A DNA stretch of 44,048 nt from Gammaproteobacteria bacterium (GTDB taxonomy: Bacteria > Pseudomonadota > Gammaproteobacteria > Arenicellales > JAJDZL01), in NCBI GenBank assembly GCA_022823405.1, contig JAJDXD010000051.1, positions 1 through 44,048 of the forward strand, written 5' to 3'. Of this stretch, positions 1 through 8,151 are shown piece after piece; within the stretch, counting starts at the first letter, position 1, and each line of letters begins with the position of its first letter. The position numbers and the translations under genes were made by a program. The notes beneath the pieces are model-generated. The model worked only from the letters and a program-made list of their open reading frames with translations, ran no database searches and was not told where the DNA came from.

Positions 1-134
1 TTCTTGAACAGGAAGTTGAGCGCTACCGTGAACAGCTGACCCAATACAAGGCTGTTGTTTCCGGCATGGATTCCAGACCAATTCGTACTGCAATTTACTT
101 CCCGATGTTCCCTGCCTGGCGAGAGGTGCAGTAA
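1..134 (+). CDS. C-terminal end of a probable RecB/AddA-like nuclease-helicase (partial)
   Basis: An open frame enters from the left edge (first full codon at position 3) and stops with TAA at 132-134, giving the last 43 residues of a protein. The tail has a YREQLTQYK-like helix followed by RPIRTAIYFPMFPAWREV. That pattern resembles the end of the PD-(D/E)XK nuclease domain in UvrD/RecB/AddA-type DNA repair helicases, where a tyrosine/glutamine helix precedes a final beta-strand. The assignment rests on this short pattern alone, because the catalytic residues lie outside the window. Confidence 0.45.
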   Translation, partial: LEQEVERYREQLTQYKAVVSGMDSRPIRTAIYFPMFPAWREVQ

Positions 135-239
135 TTCACCAGCAATGAGTTAATTCGTTTCAATTGACGATAAAATTAACAGACACACAAGAAGTCCGCG
201 GCAGACTGATGCAATTAGGAAAGTAACTTTCGTGATGAG

Positions 240-1649
240 ATGAGAAAAGGTATCCGAAGTCAGACAATTGCTTTGGCCGCGCTTTGGTCTTGCGCGATGT
301 TTGCGTCCGTCTGTAACGCATCTGCTCTGCCTTTCGCCTTTGATGGAAACAAACTACCAACATTGGCGGATGTCGTTGAAAAAATCGAACACAGCATCGT
401 TAATATTTCGACTGTGACACGCAGGGACAACCGATCTGGGAATTCCACACTTGATCAATTTCGCGATCAGCTTCGAGATTATTTTGAAGGTGATGAATTT
501 TTCAATCGTCATTTTGAATTCCGGACCCCTGATCGTCCAAGTAGGAGACGCGCGGTTAATCTGGGATCTGGGGTCATCATTGATGCAAAGCAGGGGCACA
601 TACTAACCAATTATCATCTGCTGACAGACTCTGCGGAAGTTGAAATTACTTTACTTGATGGCCGCAGCTCGATTGCAGAAATCGTCGGTACAGACCCTGA
701 CATGGATTTGGCATTGTTGAAAGTTGATCTGCCAAATCTCGTAGAAATTGAACTTGGCAACTCAAATGAATTGCGTGTCGGAGACTTTGTGCTGGCATTG
801 GGCAACAATTACGGGTTGTCGTCAACGGTGACCTCGGGCATTGTCAGTGCACTGGGTCGCAGCGGTCTCGGAATTGAGCAGTATGAAGAATACATTCAGA
901 CCGACGCGGCCATCAATCCAGGCAGTTCTGGTGGCGCACTAGTGAATTTGAGGGGAGAGGTCGTAGGAATTAACACAGCTATCCTTTCACCAGCCGGAGG
1001 AAATGTCGGCATCGCGTTCGCCATTCCGATCAATACAGCAGCCAGCGTCGCAAACCAGCTAATCCAGTTTGGGCGGGTGAAGCGTGGTGTGTTAGGTGTC
1101 CATTTTCAGCCATTAACTCAGGAGATGGCTGAGGCTTTTCAGCTTGAAAGAATTGAAGGTGTGTTGATCAATAAGGTACTGCCTGGTTCGGCGGCTGAAC
1201 ATGCTGGAATGAGGGAAGGTGATATTCTGACCGGAGTCAATGGTGTCAAAGTTACGGACGGTTCACAACTACGGACGATGATTGCACTAATCCGGGTTGG
1301 TGAACCGGTGAATGTGGAATACATCCGCAATGGAGAGGTTCTGTCTGGTTCTGGATGGATTGGTGATAACCTGCAAAAGACAATAGCCGGAGTCGACGTT
1401 TCCCGTCGCCTTGAAGGTGTTGTATTTCAAAATACACCAAGCTCGGATTCCGGTGTTCTTGTGGCATCGGTTGAGCGAGACAGTCGCGGATGGCGTGCGG
1501 GAATCCGGGAAGGCGATGTAGTTGTTGAAGTCAATCAGCAATCCGTCGCGGATGTTGACGATTTTTCACATGCAATCACTGATCCAGATGAATTGATCGT
1601 GCTCAGGATCAATCGGCAGGACGAGTTTTACTTCCTCGCACCACAATAG
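240..1649 (+). CDS. Periplasmic serine endoprotease of the HtrA/DegP family
   Basis: A 469-aa exported trypsin-like protease that would degrade or chaperone misfolded envelope proteins in the periplasm. Residues 1-28 form a signal peptide (basic start, hydrophobic core, ASVCNASA end). The protease domain spans about 40-275, with catalytic His126 in TNYH, Asp156 in DMDLALLKV and Ser230 in GSSGGA. Two PDZ domains follow at about 280-370 and 385-469. Length and the two-PDZ layout fit DegP/DegQ/MucD. The motifs deviate slightly from the usual TNNHV and GNSGGPL, but all three catalytic residues are present. The ATG at 240 is chosen because upstream candidates run into stops; the nearest purine-rich stretch (217-223) is rather far away. 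rpe starts 17 nt downstream, so the two may be co-transcribed. I cannot tell DegP from DegQ or MucD by eye. Confidence 0.93.
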   Translation: MRKGIRSQTIALAALWSCAMFASVCNASALPFAFDGNKLPTLADVVEKIEHSIVNISTVTRRDNRSGNSTLDQFRDQLRDYFEGDEFFNRHFEFRTPDRPSRRRAVNLGSGVIIDAKQGHILTNYHLLTDSAEVEITLLDGRSSIAEIVGTDPDMDLALLKVDLPNLVEIELGNSNELRVGDFVLALGNNYGLSSTVTSGIVSALGRSGLGIEQYEEYIQTDAAINPGSSGGALVNLRGEVVGINTAILSPAGGNVGIAFAIPINTAASVANQLIQFGRVKRGVLGVHFQPLTQEMAEAFQLERIEGVLINKVLPGSAAEHAGMREGDILTGVNGVKVTDGSQLRTMIALIRVGEPVNVEYIRNGEVLSGSGWIGDNLQKTIAGVDVSRRLEGVVFQNTPSSDSGVLVASVERDSRGWRAGIREGDVVVEVNQQSVADVDDFSHAITDPDELIVLRINRQDEFYFLAPQ

Positions 1650-1666
1650 ACGTATAAGAAGTCGTT

Positions 1667-2335
1667 ATGGATGCCGTCATTGCACCATCGATACTGTCGG
1701 CAGATTTTGCTCGACTGGGTGAGGAGGTGGAGTCAGTCATCGCAGCAGGCGCTGATTGGATTCACCTTGATGTGATGGACAATCACTTTGTTCCAAACCT
1801 GACATTCGGCCCAGTCGTTTGTAAATCACTCAGAGATTTTGGTATCAAAGCGCCACTTGACGCACACCTGATGGTTAAACCGGTTGATCGAATGATTGGA
1901 GAGATGGCCGAAGCAGGGGTCGATACCATTACGTTTCATCCTGAGGCTTCAGAGCATGTTGATCGCACGATTAACTTGATCCGGGATTACGGATGCTCGC
2001 CTGGTTTGGCATTGAATCCGTCCACATCGTTATCTGCTCTCGAATACGTTTTGGACGGAATCGATATGGTACTGTTGATGTCAGTAAATCCTGGGTTCGG
2101 AGGTCAGAAATTCATTCCTTACGTTTTGGATAAAATCCAGGCAGTGAGCAGTCTGATCGAGTCCATTGCCCGACCTATTCGATTAGAGGTTGATGGTGGT
2201 GTATCTGTTGATAATATTGCTCAGATTGCAGCAGCCGGAGCCGATACATTCGTTGCGGGTTCGGCAATATTCGGATCGACTGACTACGGGGTAACCATCT
2301 CCGACATGCGGAATGCAATCAATTCCTCCGCTTGA
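1667..2335 (+). CDS. rpe: Ribulose-phosphate 3-epimerase
   Basis: A 222-aa cytosolic TIM-barrel enzyme interconverting D-ribulose 5-phosphate and D-xylulose 5-phosphate in the pentose phosphate pathway. Family motifs appear in order: [13 protein letters not shown] near the start, [12 protein letters not shown] with the metal-binding His and Asp, [16 protein letters not shown] for phosphate binding, and EVDGGV with the second catalytic Asp. Length is normal. The ATG at 1667 follows an AAGAAG-type ribosome site. It sits between an HtrA gene and trpE. In many gammaproteobacteria gph (phosphoglycolate phosphatase) lies between rpe and trpE, but no such gene is here. Confidence 0.97.
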   Translation: MDAVIAPSILSADFARLGEEVESVIAAGADWIHLDVMDNHFVPNLTFGPVVCKSLRDFGIKAPLDAHLMVKPVDRMIGEMAEAGVDTITFHPEASEHVDRTINLIRDYGCSPGLALNPSTSLSALEYVLDGIDMVLLMSVNPGFGGQKFIPYVLDKIQAVSSLIESIARPIRLEVDGGVSVDNIAQIAAAGADTFVAGSAIFGSTDYGVTISDMRNAINSSA

Positions 2336-2394
2336 TTGGCGGGTTTGAACGAAGAACGAATCTCTGTCAAATTTGTAGAAGGGGTATGCCCTTT

Positions 2395-2420
2395 AATTTG
2401 CTGACATTCGTCAGCAAATT
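2395..2420. repeat. 11-bp perfect inverted repeat between rpe and trpE
   Basis: AATTTGCTGAC and GTCAGCAAATT are perfectly complementary around a 4-nt loop (ATTC). The hairpin ends 47 nt before the trpE start and lies 60 nt after the rpe stop. No long T-run follows, so it is not a textbook intrinsic terminator. It could be a weak terminator, an mRNA-stabilising hairpin or a protein-binding palindrome. I found no short reading frame with clustered Trp codons nearby, so classical attenuation is not supported. Confidence 0.6.
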
Positions 2421-2467
2421 CATTTACTGCTTCAGAACCCTTGCACTTCAAACAACGGTCGTAAAAA

Positions 2468-3943
2468 ATGCTAACAGAAGAACAGTTTAAGCAGCTAAAG
2501 GATGAGGGCTACACCCACATTCCATTTCAGCGCGAAGTGCTAGCGGACTTCGATACACCACTCAGCACATATTGCAAACTTGCTCGACAGCCATTTACTT
2601 ATTTGCTTGAGTCAGTACAGGGTGGTGAAAAGTGGGGACGATTTTCAATCATTGGGTTACCCAATTCGACCCGATTGGAAGTTTATGAGAAAACAATCCG
2701 AATTCTCAAATCTGATACTGTCGTTGAAGAATGGCAAAGCGAAGATCCATTAGCCGACATCAAAGCGTTCCACGAGAAATTCCGCGTGCCGAGTTTTGAG
2801 GCAATGCCTAAATTCACCGGCGGTCTTGTGGGCTATTTTGGATACGACACTGTGCGTTACATAGAGCCCACACTGGCTGCAGGACGAAAGTCCAAGGAAA
2901 ACGAAATTCCCGACATTTGCCTGATGGTTTCGGATGAAGTCGTTGTGTTTGACAATTTATCCGGTCGATTATTTATCGTAATTTACGTGGATGTAACGCA
3001 GGGAGAAAACCGTGAAACCGGAATTCGCCGCCTGAATGAGTTGGCCAAGCAGTTGAAGGCACCAATTCCGTCTCGTCCGGCACTTTCGCTGAAAGAGGAA
3101 GCGAATGAAGTCGATTTCGAATCTGCCTTTGGGCAGACAGGGTTCGAAAACGCGGTTGAAAAGAGCAGAGAATACATTCTAGCGGGTGATGTGTTTCAAG
3201 TTGTACTCTCGCAACGACTGTCGGCACACTACAAGGGTGATCCGATTGATCTTTATCGAGCGCTTAGAACCTTGAACCCGTCGCCCTATATGTACTTCCT
3301 GGATTTTGGAACGTATTGCATCGTCGGTGCTTCACCGGAAATCCTGGTTCGATCAGAAGACGGCGTTGTAACAGTGCGACCATTGGCTGGCACGCGCCCT
3401 CGTGGCGAAAGCGAAGAGGAGGACCAAAGGCTGGAGGTGGAACTTCTAGCTGATGAAAAAGAACGGGCCGAGCACATCATGCTGGTTGATTTGGGTCGAA
3501 ATGATATTGGGCGGGTTTCAAAGCTTGGAACGGTCAGAGTCAATGACATCATGCAGATCGAGCGGTATTCACACGTTATGCACATTGTCTCGAATGTTAC
3601 GGGTGAACTGATGGAAGGCAAAGACGCAATTGATGTACTGCGCGCGACACTGCCGGCTGGCACCGTCAGCGGCGCTCCCAAGATTCGCGCGATGGAGATT
3701 ATTGACGAACTTGAGCCACACGAGCGTGGAATCTATTCAGGAGCTGTTGGATACATTGGATGGAATGGTAATATGGACACCGCAATTGCCATTCGTACAG
3801 CCGTCTTGATAGGGGATCGGGTTTACGTCCAGGCAGGTGCCGGTTTGGTCGCAGATTCTGTTCCCAATACTGAGTGGCAGGAGTCAATGGCTAAAGCTCG
3901 GGCAATCCTGCGTGCAGTCGCCATTGCTGAACTCCCGGAGTGA
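2468..3943 (+). CDS. trpE: Anthranilate synthase component I
   Basis: A 491-aa cytosolic enzyme converting chorismate plus glutamine-derived ammonia to anthranilate, the first committed step of tryptophan synthesis. The N-terminal regulatory domain carries LLES at 46-49, the conserved feedback site for tryptophan. The C-terminal chorismate-binding domain has DVFQVVLSQR, SPEILVR, TRPRG, DLGRNDIGRV, LPAGTVSGAPK and VQAGAGLVADS, all typical. Tryptophan inhibition is therefore likely. Its glutaminase partner TrpG is encoded about 13 kb downstream with trpD and trpC, as in the split arrangement of pseudomonads. The stop codon overlaps the start of the downstream ion-channel gene (TGATG), which implies translational coupling of two functionally unrelated proteins. 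Confidence 0.97.
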   Translation: MLTEEQFKQLKDEGYTHIPFQREVLADFDTPLSTYCKLARQPFTYLLESVQGGEKWGRFSIIGLPNSTRLEVYEKTIRILKSDTVVEEWQSEDPLADIKAFHEKFRVPSFEAMPKFTGGLVGYFGYDTVRYIEPTLAAGRKSKENEIPDICLMVSDEVVVFDNLSGRLFIVIYVDVTQGENRETGIRRLNELAKQLKAPIPSRPALSLKEEANEVDFESAFGQTGFENAVEKSREYILAGDVFQVVLSQRLSAHYKGDPIDLYRALRTLNPSPYMYFLDFGTYCIVGASPEILVRSEDGVVTVRPLAGTRPRGESEEEDQRLEVELLADEKERAEHIMLVDLGRNDIGRVSKLGTVRVNDIMQIERYSHVMHIVSNVTGELMEGKDAIDVLRATLPAGTVSGAPKIRAMEIIDELEPHERGIYSGAVGYIGWNGNMDTAIAIRTAVLIGDRVYVQAGAGLVADSVPNTEWQESMAKARAILRAVAIAELPE

Positions 3944-4779
3944 TGCCCGTGATCCAGCTATGCCGAAAAATTACAGAGTGGCGGTGGTTCGAGCGGGGCA
4001 TCATCGCTCTCATCATATTGAACGCGATTGTTCTAGGAATTGAAACTTACCCGGCCATTGCGGTTCCTTATGAATCTGTGCTACTTTCGATCAACCGTGT
4101 GGTTCTGATTGTTTTCGTCATTGAGGCAATTCTGAAAATCACTGCTTCAGCGCCAGTTTTCAGTCGATATTTTGGAGATGGTTGGAATCTTTTCGACTTT
4201 TCGATAGTGGTATTTTCACTGATACCACAAACTGGTGAATTTGCGCTCATCGCCAGAACCATTCGACTGTTGCGCATCTTGCGCTTGATTACTGCGGTTC
4301 CTGAGCTTCGTCTTATTGTTTCGACACTGATCAAATCACTGCCTGGCCTTGGCAACGTAATATTGTTGATATCCATTGTTTTTTACATTTATGCCATCGC
4401 TGGATACCACATGTTTCATGCACACGATCCATTTCACTGGGGATCATTAGGGACTTCTCTGATTACACTGTTTCGCGTGTTGACGTTAGAGGACTGGACC
4501 GATGTGATGTACAGTGCTATGGAACTTCATTCACTTGCTTGGATATTTTTCATCAGTTTTGTCGTTATTGCTGCTTTTATAGTCATTAACCTGTTCATTG
4601 CAGTTGTCATTCACAATCTACACAAAGCGCAACACGAAACGGAACTGGTTCAAGATGAAAATCTCGATGCTGAAATTTTGCACACGCTGAGTGAATCGAA
4701 GAAATCACTTGAACGCATTGAACGGGCTTTCGCCGAAAGACAAGAGCAGGATAACCAAATAAATGATTCGAAAATTTGA
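3943..4779 (+). CDS. Single-domain six-helix voltage-gated cation channel (NaChBac/Nav family) with acidic filter
   Basis: A 278-aa inner-membrane ion-transport protein expected to assemble as a homotetramer. Helices S1-S6 lie at roughly 19-36, 48-68, 82-95, 103-120, 137-155 and 198-226. S4 carries four gating arginines at three-residue spacing (R105, R108, R111, R114). The pore loop holds TLEDWTD at 181-187, aligning with TLESWSM of the NavAb-type sodium channel. The C-terminus (about 227-275) is charged and coiled-coil-like, as in this family. The ATG at 3943 overlaps the trpE stop; a GTG one codon earlier (3940) is also possible. The two extra acidic filter residues match positions that make engineered CavAb calcium-selective, so the ion preference may be Ca2+ rather than Na+. 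Channel identity is sure; selectivity is inferred. Confidence 0.93.
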   Translation: MPVIQLCRKITEWRWFERGIIALIILNAIVLGIETYPAIAVPYESVLLSINRVVLIVFVIEAILKITASAPVFSRYFGDGWNLFDFSIVVFSLIPQTGEFALIARTIRLLRILRLITAVPELRLIVSTLIKSLPGLGNVILLISIVFYIYAIAGYHMFHAHDPFHWGSLGTSLITLFRVLTLEDWTDVMYSAMELHSLAWIFFISFVVIAAFIVINLFIAVVIHNLHKAQHETELVQDENLDAEILHTLSESKKSLERIERAFAERQEQDNQINDSKI

Positions 4780-4821
4780 ACTTTCCTCATTAAAGAATCA
4801 GCGAAGATGTCTTGATTGAAG

Positions 4822-5853
4822 ATGAAGGTGCTAGGTATTGAAACTTCCTGTGACGACACGGGCGTGGCAATTTACGACTCGAATCAGGGTCTTCTGATTA
4901 ACCGATTTTCATCGCAAATCGATATTCACAAGATTTATGGGGGGGTTGTACCCGAACTTGCGGCACGCGATCACATAAGAAAGGTTACGCCGCTGATCAA
5001 ATCGGTGCTTGAAGAGACGAAGCTTCAAAAAGGTGATATTGACGCAATCGCTTATACCGCAGGACCTGGATTGGTCGGCGCGTTGCTGGTCGGTGCCACA
5101 ATTGGAAGGTCACTGTCTCTGGCGCTAAAAATTCCAGCAATTGGTGTGCATCATATGGAAGGTCACCTGCTCTCGCCGATGCTGGAAAACGAAACCCCAG
5201 AGTTTCCCTTCCTTTCACTGCTCGTCTCTGGTGGTCACACCATGCTTGTTGACGTGCAGTCGCTTGGCAGATACACATTGCTGGGTGAGACCCGCGACGA
5301 TGCAGTGGGTGAGGCATTCGACAAGTTTGCCTCAGTTCTGGGTCTTTCCTATCCCGGCGGGCCAAGCATTGAAAAGTGTGCCACAGAAGGGCAGCCTGGC
5401 CGTTTCAAGTTCCCAAGGCCCATGTCTGGTCATGAATCACTGGATTTTAGTTTCTCAGGACTAAAAACATTCGCCATCCAGACGGTGGACAAGCTTGAAC
5501 TTGACGATCGCGTTCGCAGTGATCTCGCATATGCGTTTCAAGATGCTGCAATTGATGCTCTGGTCGTCAAATTGAAACGTGGGCTTAAGCAAACAGGCTA
5601 TTCTGAAGTGATTATTGCCGGCGGTGTCGGTGCGAACAAGTTGCTGCGTCATCGAATAGCTGAGCTCGCAAAGCAATTACAGGTTAAAGCTTACTTTCCT
5701 TCGTTAGAACTTTGTACCGACAACGGAGCGATGATTGCATATGCGGGTTATCTGCGGTTAAAGGCCGGATTCAGTGAAGAATTGAACTATGCCGTGTATC
5801 CGCGATGGTCACTAGAGAGTCTTGAGCCCATTCATTCCGAAGCAATGGTTTGA
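4822..5853 (+). CDS. tsaD: tRNA N6-adenosine threonylcarbamoyltransferase subunit TsaD
   Basis: A 343-aa ASKHA-fold protein that transfers the threonylcarbamoyl group to A37 of ANN-decoding tRNAs (t6A) together with TsaB and TsaE. The start [10 protein letters not shown] is characteristic. The metal-binding pair His111 and His115 lies in HHMEGH at the same numbering as E. coli TsaD, followed by [25 protein letters not shown] and the C-terminal [12 protein letters not shown] with the third metal ligand. The ATG at 4822 is preferred over a TTG two codons upstream (4816) because the family starts with [13 protein letters not shown] sequence. It faces plsY (-) across a 35-bp gap containing a seven-T run but no clear hairpin. 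Confidence 0.97.
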   Translation: MKVLGIETSCDDTGVAIYDSNQGLLINRFSSQIDIHKIYGGVVPELAARDHIRKVTPLIKSVLEETKLQKGDIDAIAYTAGPGLVGALLVGATIGRSLSLALKIPAIGVHHMEGHLLSPMLENETPEFPFLSLLVSGGHTMLVDVQSLGRYTLLGETRDDAVGEAFDKFASVLGLSYPGGPSIEKCATEGQPGRFKFPRPMSGHESLDFSFSGLKTFAIQTVDKLELDDRVRSDLAYAFQDAAIDALVVKLKRGLKQTGYSEVIIAGGVGANKLLRHRIAELAKQLQVKAYFPSLELCTDNGAMIAYAGYLRLKAGFSEELNYAVYPRWSLESLEPIHSEAMV

Positions 5854-5888
5854 ACGCGCGATTTTTTTATTCAGCCTACGATTCTGCC

Positions 5889-6482
5889 TTAGCTGATATT
5901 GAGATGGATTTTGCTTTCTTCACCCGCCATCAATCGCTGAATATTCGCCCGATGTCGAATGACAATAAACAGAAAAATCAGAATACAAGTAGCTGTTAGC
6001 CATGAGTTCTGATAAACGTACCAGGCGAATACAGGCGCTAGCAACATTGCAACAATTGCAGATAGGGATGCATAGCGCCAAATCAAAGCAACAATAAGCC
6101 AGACTCCTCCCACTCCCGCAAATACGGGCAAGCCGAGACCCAAATATGCACCGAGCGCAGTAGCGACACCCTTTCCACCTTTGAATTTGAAGTAAACCGG
6201 ATACAGATGCCCCAAGAATGACATGAGAGCTGCGGCACTGATCACCAACAAGTCATCAGTGATCATGCGGGCTATGAGAACGGGTATCGTCCCCTTGGCA
6301 AGATCCCCGAAAAGCGTGAGCGCTGCAGGCAATTTACCACTCAGACGTAACACGTTGGTTGTTCCCGGATTTCCGGAGCCTTCCACTCTCGGGTCAGGCA
6401 GTTGAAGCAGCTTCGAAACTACAATCGCACTCGACATTGAACCAAGCAAGTAGGCGAAAATTGCAAAAATCAGTATGGTCAC
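5889..6482 (-). CDS. plsY: Acyl-phosphate:glycerol-3-phosphate acyltransferase PlsY
   Basis: A 197-aa inner-membrane enzyme that acylates glycerol 3-phosphate with acyl-phosphate, the first step of membrane phospholipid synthesis. Several hydrophobic segments cover most of the protein. The family motifs are visible: GSGNPGTTNVLR after the first helix, GHLYPVYFKFKGGKGVATALG in the middle and IRHRANIQRLMAGEE at the end. The start is GTG at 6482; the nearby ATG (6487) is out of frame. It is divergent from folB, as often seen in gammaproteobacteria, where plsY and folB are neighbours. No promoter was convincingly located in the 193-bp divergent gap. Confidence 0.96.
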   Translation of the reverse strand: MTILIFAIFAYLLGSMSSAIVVSKLLQLPDPRVEGSGNPGTTNVLRLSGKLPAALTLFGDLAKGTIPVLIARMITDDLLVISAAALMSFLGHLYPVYFKFKGGKGVATALGAYLGLGLPVFAGVGGVWLIVALIWRYASLSAIVAMLLAPVFAWYVYQNSWLTATCILIFLFIVIRHRANIQRLMAGEESKIHLNIS

Positions 6483-6675
6483 AACATGAACTACTAATGA
6501 GGGCTAATTGACAGGTTCGATGCAAACAATTTTAACGAAGAAATTGGCTTATTCAATAGAAGGTCGGCGAAATAATTTCATCTTCAAGTTGAGTATTCCG
6601 TATTCACTGAATCATTCAGTTCGGGTATAAGGGATTGGTCTGACCGAACAAGCATTAATCGAATTGGAGCCTGCG

Positions 6676-7044
6676 TTGGATATAGTCTTTGTCGAAAACC
6701 TGAAAATTGCTGCCAGCATCGGAGTATGGGAGTGGGAGCGTCGTGTTAAGCAGAATCTCATTGTCGACATCCAATTGGGGTGCAATATTCACCAGGCCGC
6801 CCAGAGCGATTCAATTGAAGATGCAATCAGTTATAAAGATGTCGCCACGCGAATTCATGATTTTGTTGCTGAATCAAATTTCAAATTGATAGAATCAGTC
6901 GCAGAAAGCATCGCCACCATCATCCTTGAAGAGTTTTCAGCAACATGGTGTCGAGTCAAGATCAGCAAACCACGTGCGGTTGAAAAAGCCAGTAATGTGG
7001 GTGTCATTATTGAACGCGGTTCCAAACCTGCTTCAACGAACTGA
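6676..7044 (+). CDS. folB: Dihydroneopterin aldolase FolB (TTG start)
   Basis: A 122-aa cytosolic enzyme of folate synthesis that cleaves 7,8-dihydroneopterin to 6-hydroxymethyl-dihydropterin and glycolaldehyde. It begins DIVFVENLKI and continues IGVWEWERR, SYKDVA, LIESVAESIA and VKISKPRAVEKASNVGVIIERG, matching the E. coli protein closely along its length. The start is placed at TTG 6676 and not at the earlier TTG 6664. A GGAG sequence at 6666-6669 lies at ideal distance, and the family starts with M-DIVF. It converges on the pteridine reductase gene with only 2 bp between stop codons, so there is no room for a terminator. Confidence 0.95.
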   Translation: MDIVFVENLKIAASIGVWEWERRVKQNLIVDIQLGCNIHQAAQSDSIEDAISYKDVATRIHDFVAESNFKLIESVAESIATIILEEFSATWCRVKISKPRAVEKASNVGVIIERGSKPASTN

Positions 7045-7046
7045 AC

Positions 7047-7781
7047 TCAAGGCGTGGTAATCACTCGCCCACCGTCCACTGTCAATGTCTGCCCAGTTGT
7101 AAACGTCGCTTCAAGCGCAATATATCTCACCGCTGCAGCCAACTCGTTTACGGTTCCAATTCGTCCCAACGGTGTTTTGGAGATGACTTCCTGAGCGACT
7201 GTCTCACCTTCTGCCCATAGAATCGCACCTGGTGCGACAGCATTAACCCGAACCTCGGGTGCGAGCTCAAGAGCCATTGATTTTGTCAGAGCTTCAAGTG
7301 CTGCCTTACTGGCGCAGTAGAGGGAGTAATCCTGCAACGGATATTTGGCGTAAATATCCGTTACGTTCACAACACATCCATTTGCCTTCCGAAGTGCAGG
7401 CAAAATCGACTGGACAAGGAAAAACGGCGCTCTGACATGAATTCCAAACATTCTTTCGAATGATTCAGACGATGTACCACCAATTGCGTTTTGCTGAAAT
7501 TCTGATGCGTTATTGACTAACACATCGAGACGACCAAATGACTGAGTAAGTTGGTTGCCCAATTCTAGAATTTGATCGAACTCGAAAAGGTCTGCCTGAA
7601 ACACAAACGCCGAATTAGCTCGAATGCCATTCAATTCCTGAGTCAGATTCTTTGCCTGAAGTTCAGAATTTCGATAGTGAATTGCAACAGTTAAGCCGTG
7701 AGAGTGAAGTTTTCTTGCAACTGCAGCACCGATCCGTTGACTACCGCCAGTGACAAGCGCAACTTTGCCCTCTAGTTTCAA
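7047..7781 (-). CDS. Pteridine reductase-like short-chain dehydrogenase (FolM/PTR1 type)
   Basis: A 244-aa NADPH-dependent SDR. The Rossmann motif TGGSQRIG lies at 11-18 and NNAS at 90-93. The catalytic set is Asp142, Tyr155 and Lys159, where ordinary SDRs have Ser in place of Asp. PTR1 uses Asp-Tyr-Lys with the same 13 and 4 residue spacing. VAPGAILWAEGE also fits pteridine reductases. The likely substrate is dihydrobiopterin or dihydrofolate, giving tetrahydropterin. The neighbouring convergent folB supports a pterin/folate role. The start is TTG at 7781 with GGAG 7 nt upstream; no ATG or GTG is in frame nearby. The exact substrate is inferred. Confidence 0.85.
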   Translation of the reverse strand: MKLEGKVALVTGGSQRIGAAVARKLHSHGLTVAIHYRNSELQAKNLTQELNGIRANSAFVFQADLFEFDQILELGNQLTQSFGRLDVLVNNASEFQQNAIGGTSSESFERMFGIHVRAPFFLVQSILPALRKANGCVVNVTDIYAKYPLQDYSLYCASKAALEALTKSMALELAPEVRVNAVAPGAILWAEGETVAQEVISKTPLGRIGTVNELAAAVRYIALEATFTTGQTLTVDGGRVITTP

Positions 7782-8151
7782 TTCACATCTCCGATTAACT
7801 TCAGCAATCTAATTCGATTTTAGGAGTTGAAAATTAAATCCTTGTATTATCAAGATATTATAGAGATAACTATAATCATTCAATGGGTGATAAATATCAA
7901 GATTAATTTCCGGTCTGCAATGCGATTCAATCTTCATTCAACCACTAGGTCATAGTCAATACCCTACCACTTAACGGCTTCGCTGAATTTACATTCAATT
8001 CTGAGCAAATTGAGTAGTCTGGTAAGCTGAAGCAATTTATAGCATTGGCACTAGGGGAGTACTGATTAAATATTGACTTGATTGATTTCACCCGATTTTC
8101 CCTTTTAAATTAATTTAATGATCTGAATTTCAGTACAAATTTGTAGCACTA
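7782..8151. other. 370-bp AT-rich divergent intergenic region
   Basis: The region separates the pteridine reductase (-) from the MidA-type gene (+). I see no coding frame. It contains the inverted repeat at 7857-7876 and a direct repeat TATCAAGAT at 7848-7856 and 7895-7903. The midA start has no recognisable Shine-Dalgarno sequence. The stretch probably holds divergent promoters. Confidence 0.5.
7857..7876. promoter_or_regulatory. Inverted repeat carrying a TATAAT box on each strand
   Basis: ATTATAG and CTATAAT form a perfect 7-bp inverted repeat around AGATAA. Each arm supplies a TATAAT hexamer, one per strand, so the element could be back-to-back -10 boxes for the divergent genes. On the minus strand a TTGAAT lies 15 bp upstream of its -10, which is a short spacer. 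The matching -35 on the plus strand is poor. An operator role is possible. Confidence 0.3.

Noticed and set aside
3286..3681. 131-codon serine-rich minus-strand frame inside trpE
   Set aside because: It is the antisense shadow of a well-conserved trpE segment, and its serine/arginine-rich composition is typical of such shadows.
5862..5868. Seven-T run after tsaD as an intrinsic terminator
   Set aside because: Only the short GCGCG precedes it and no stem of useful length can be drawn.
7848..7903. TATCAAGAT direct repeat as a CRISPR or iteron array
   Set aside because: Only two 9-bp copies occur in AT-rich DNA, with no regular spacing or further copies.
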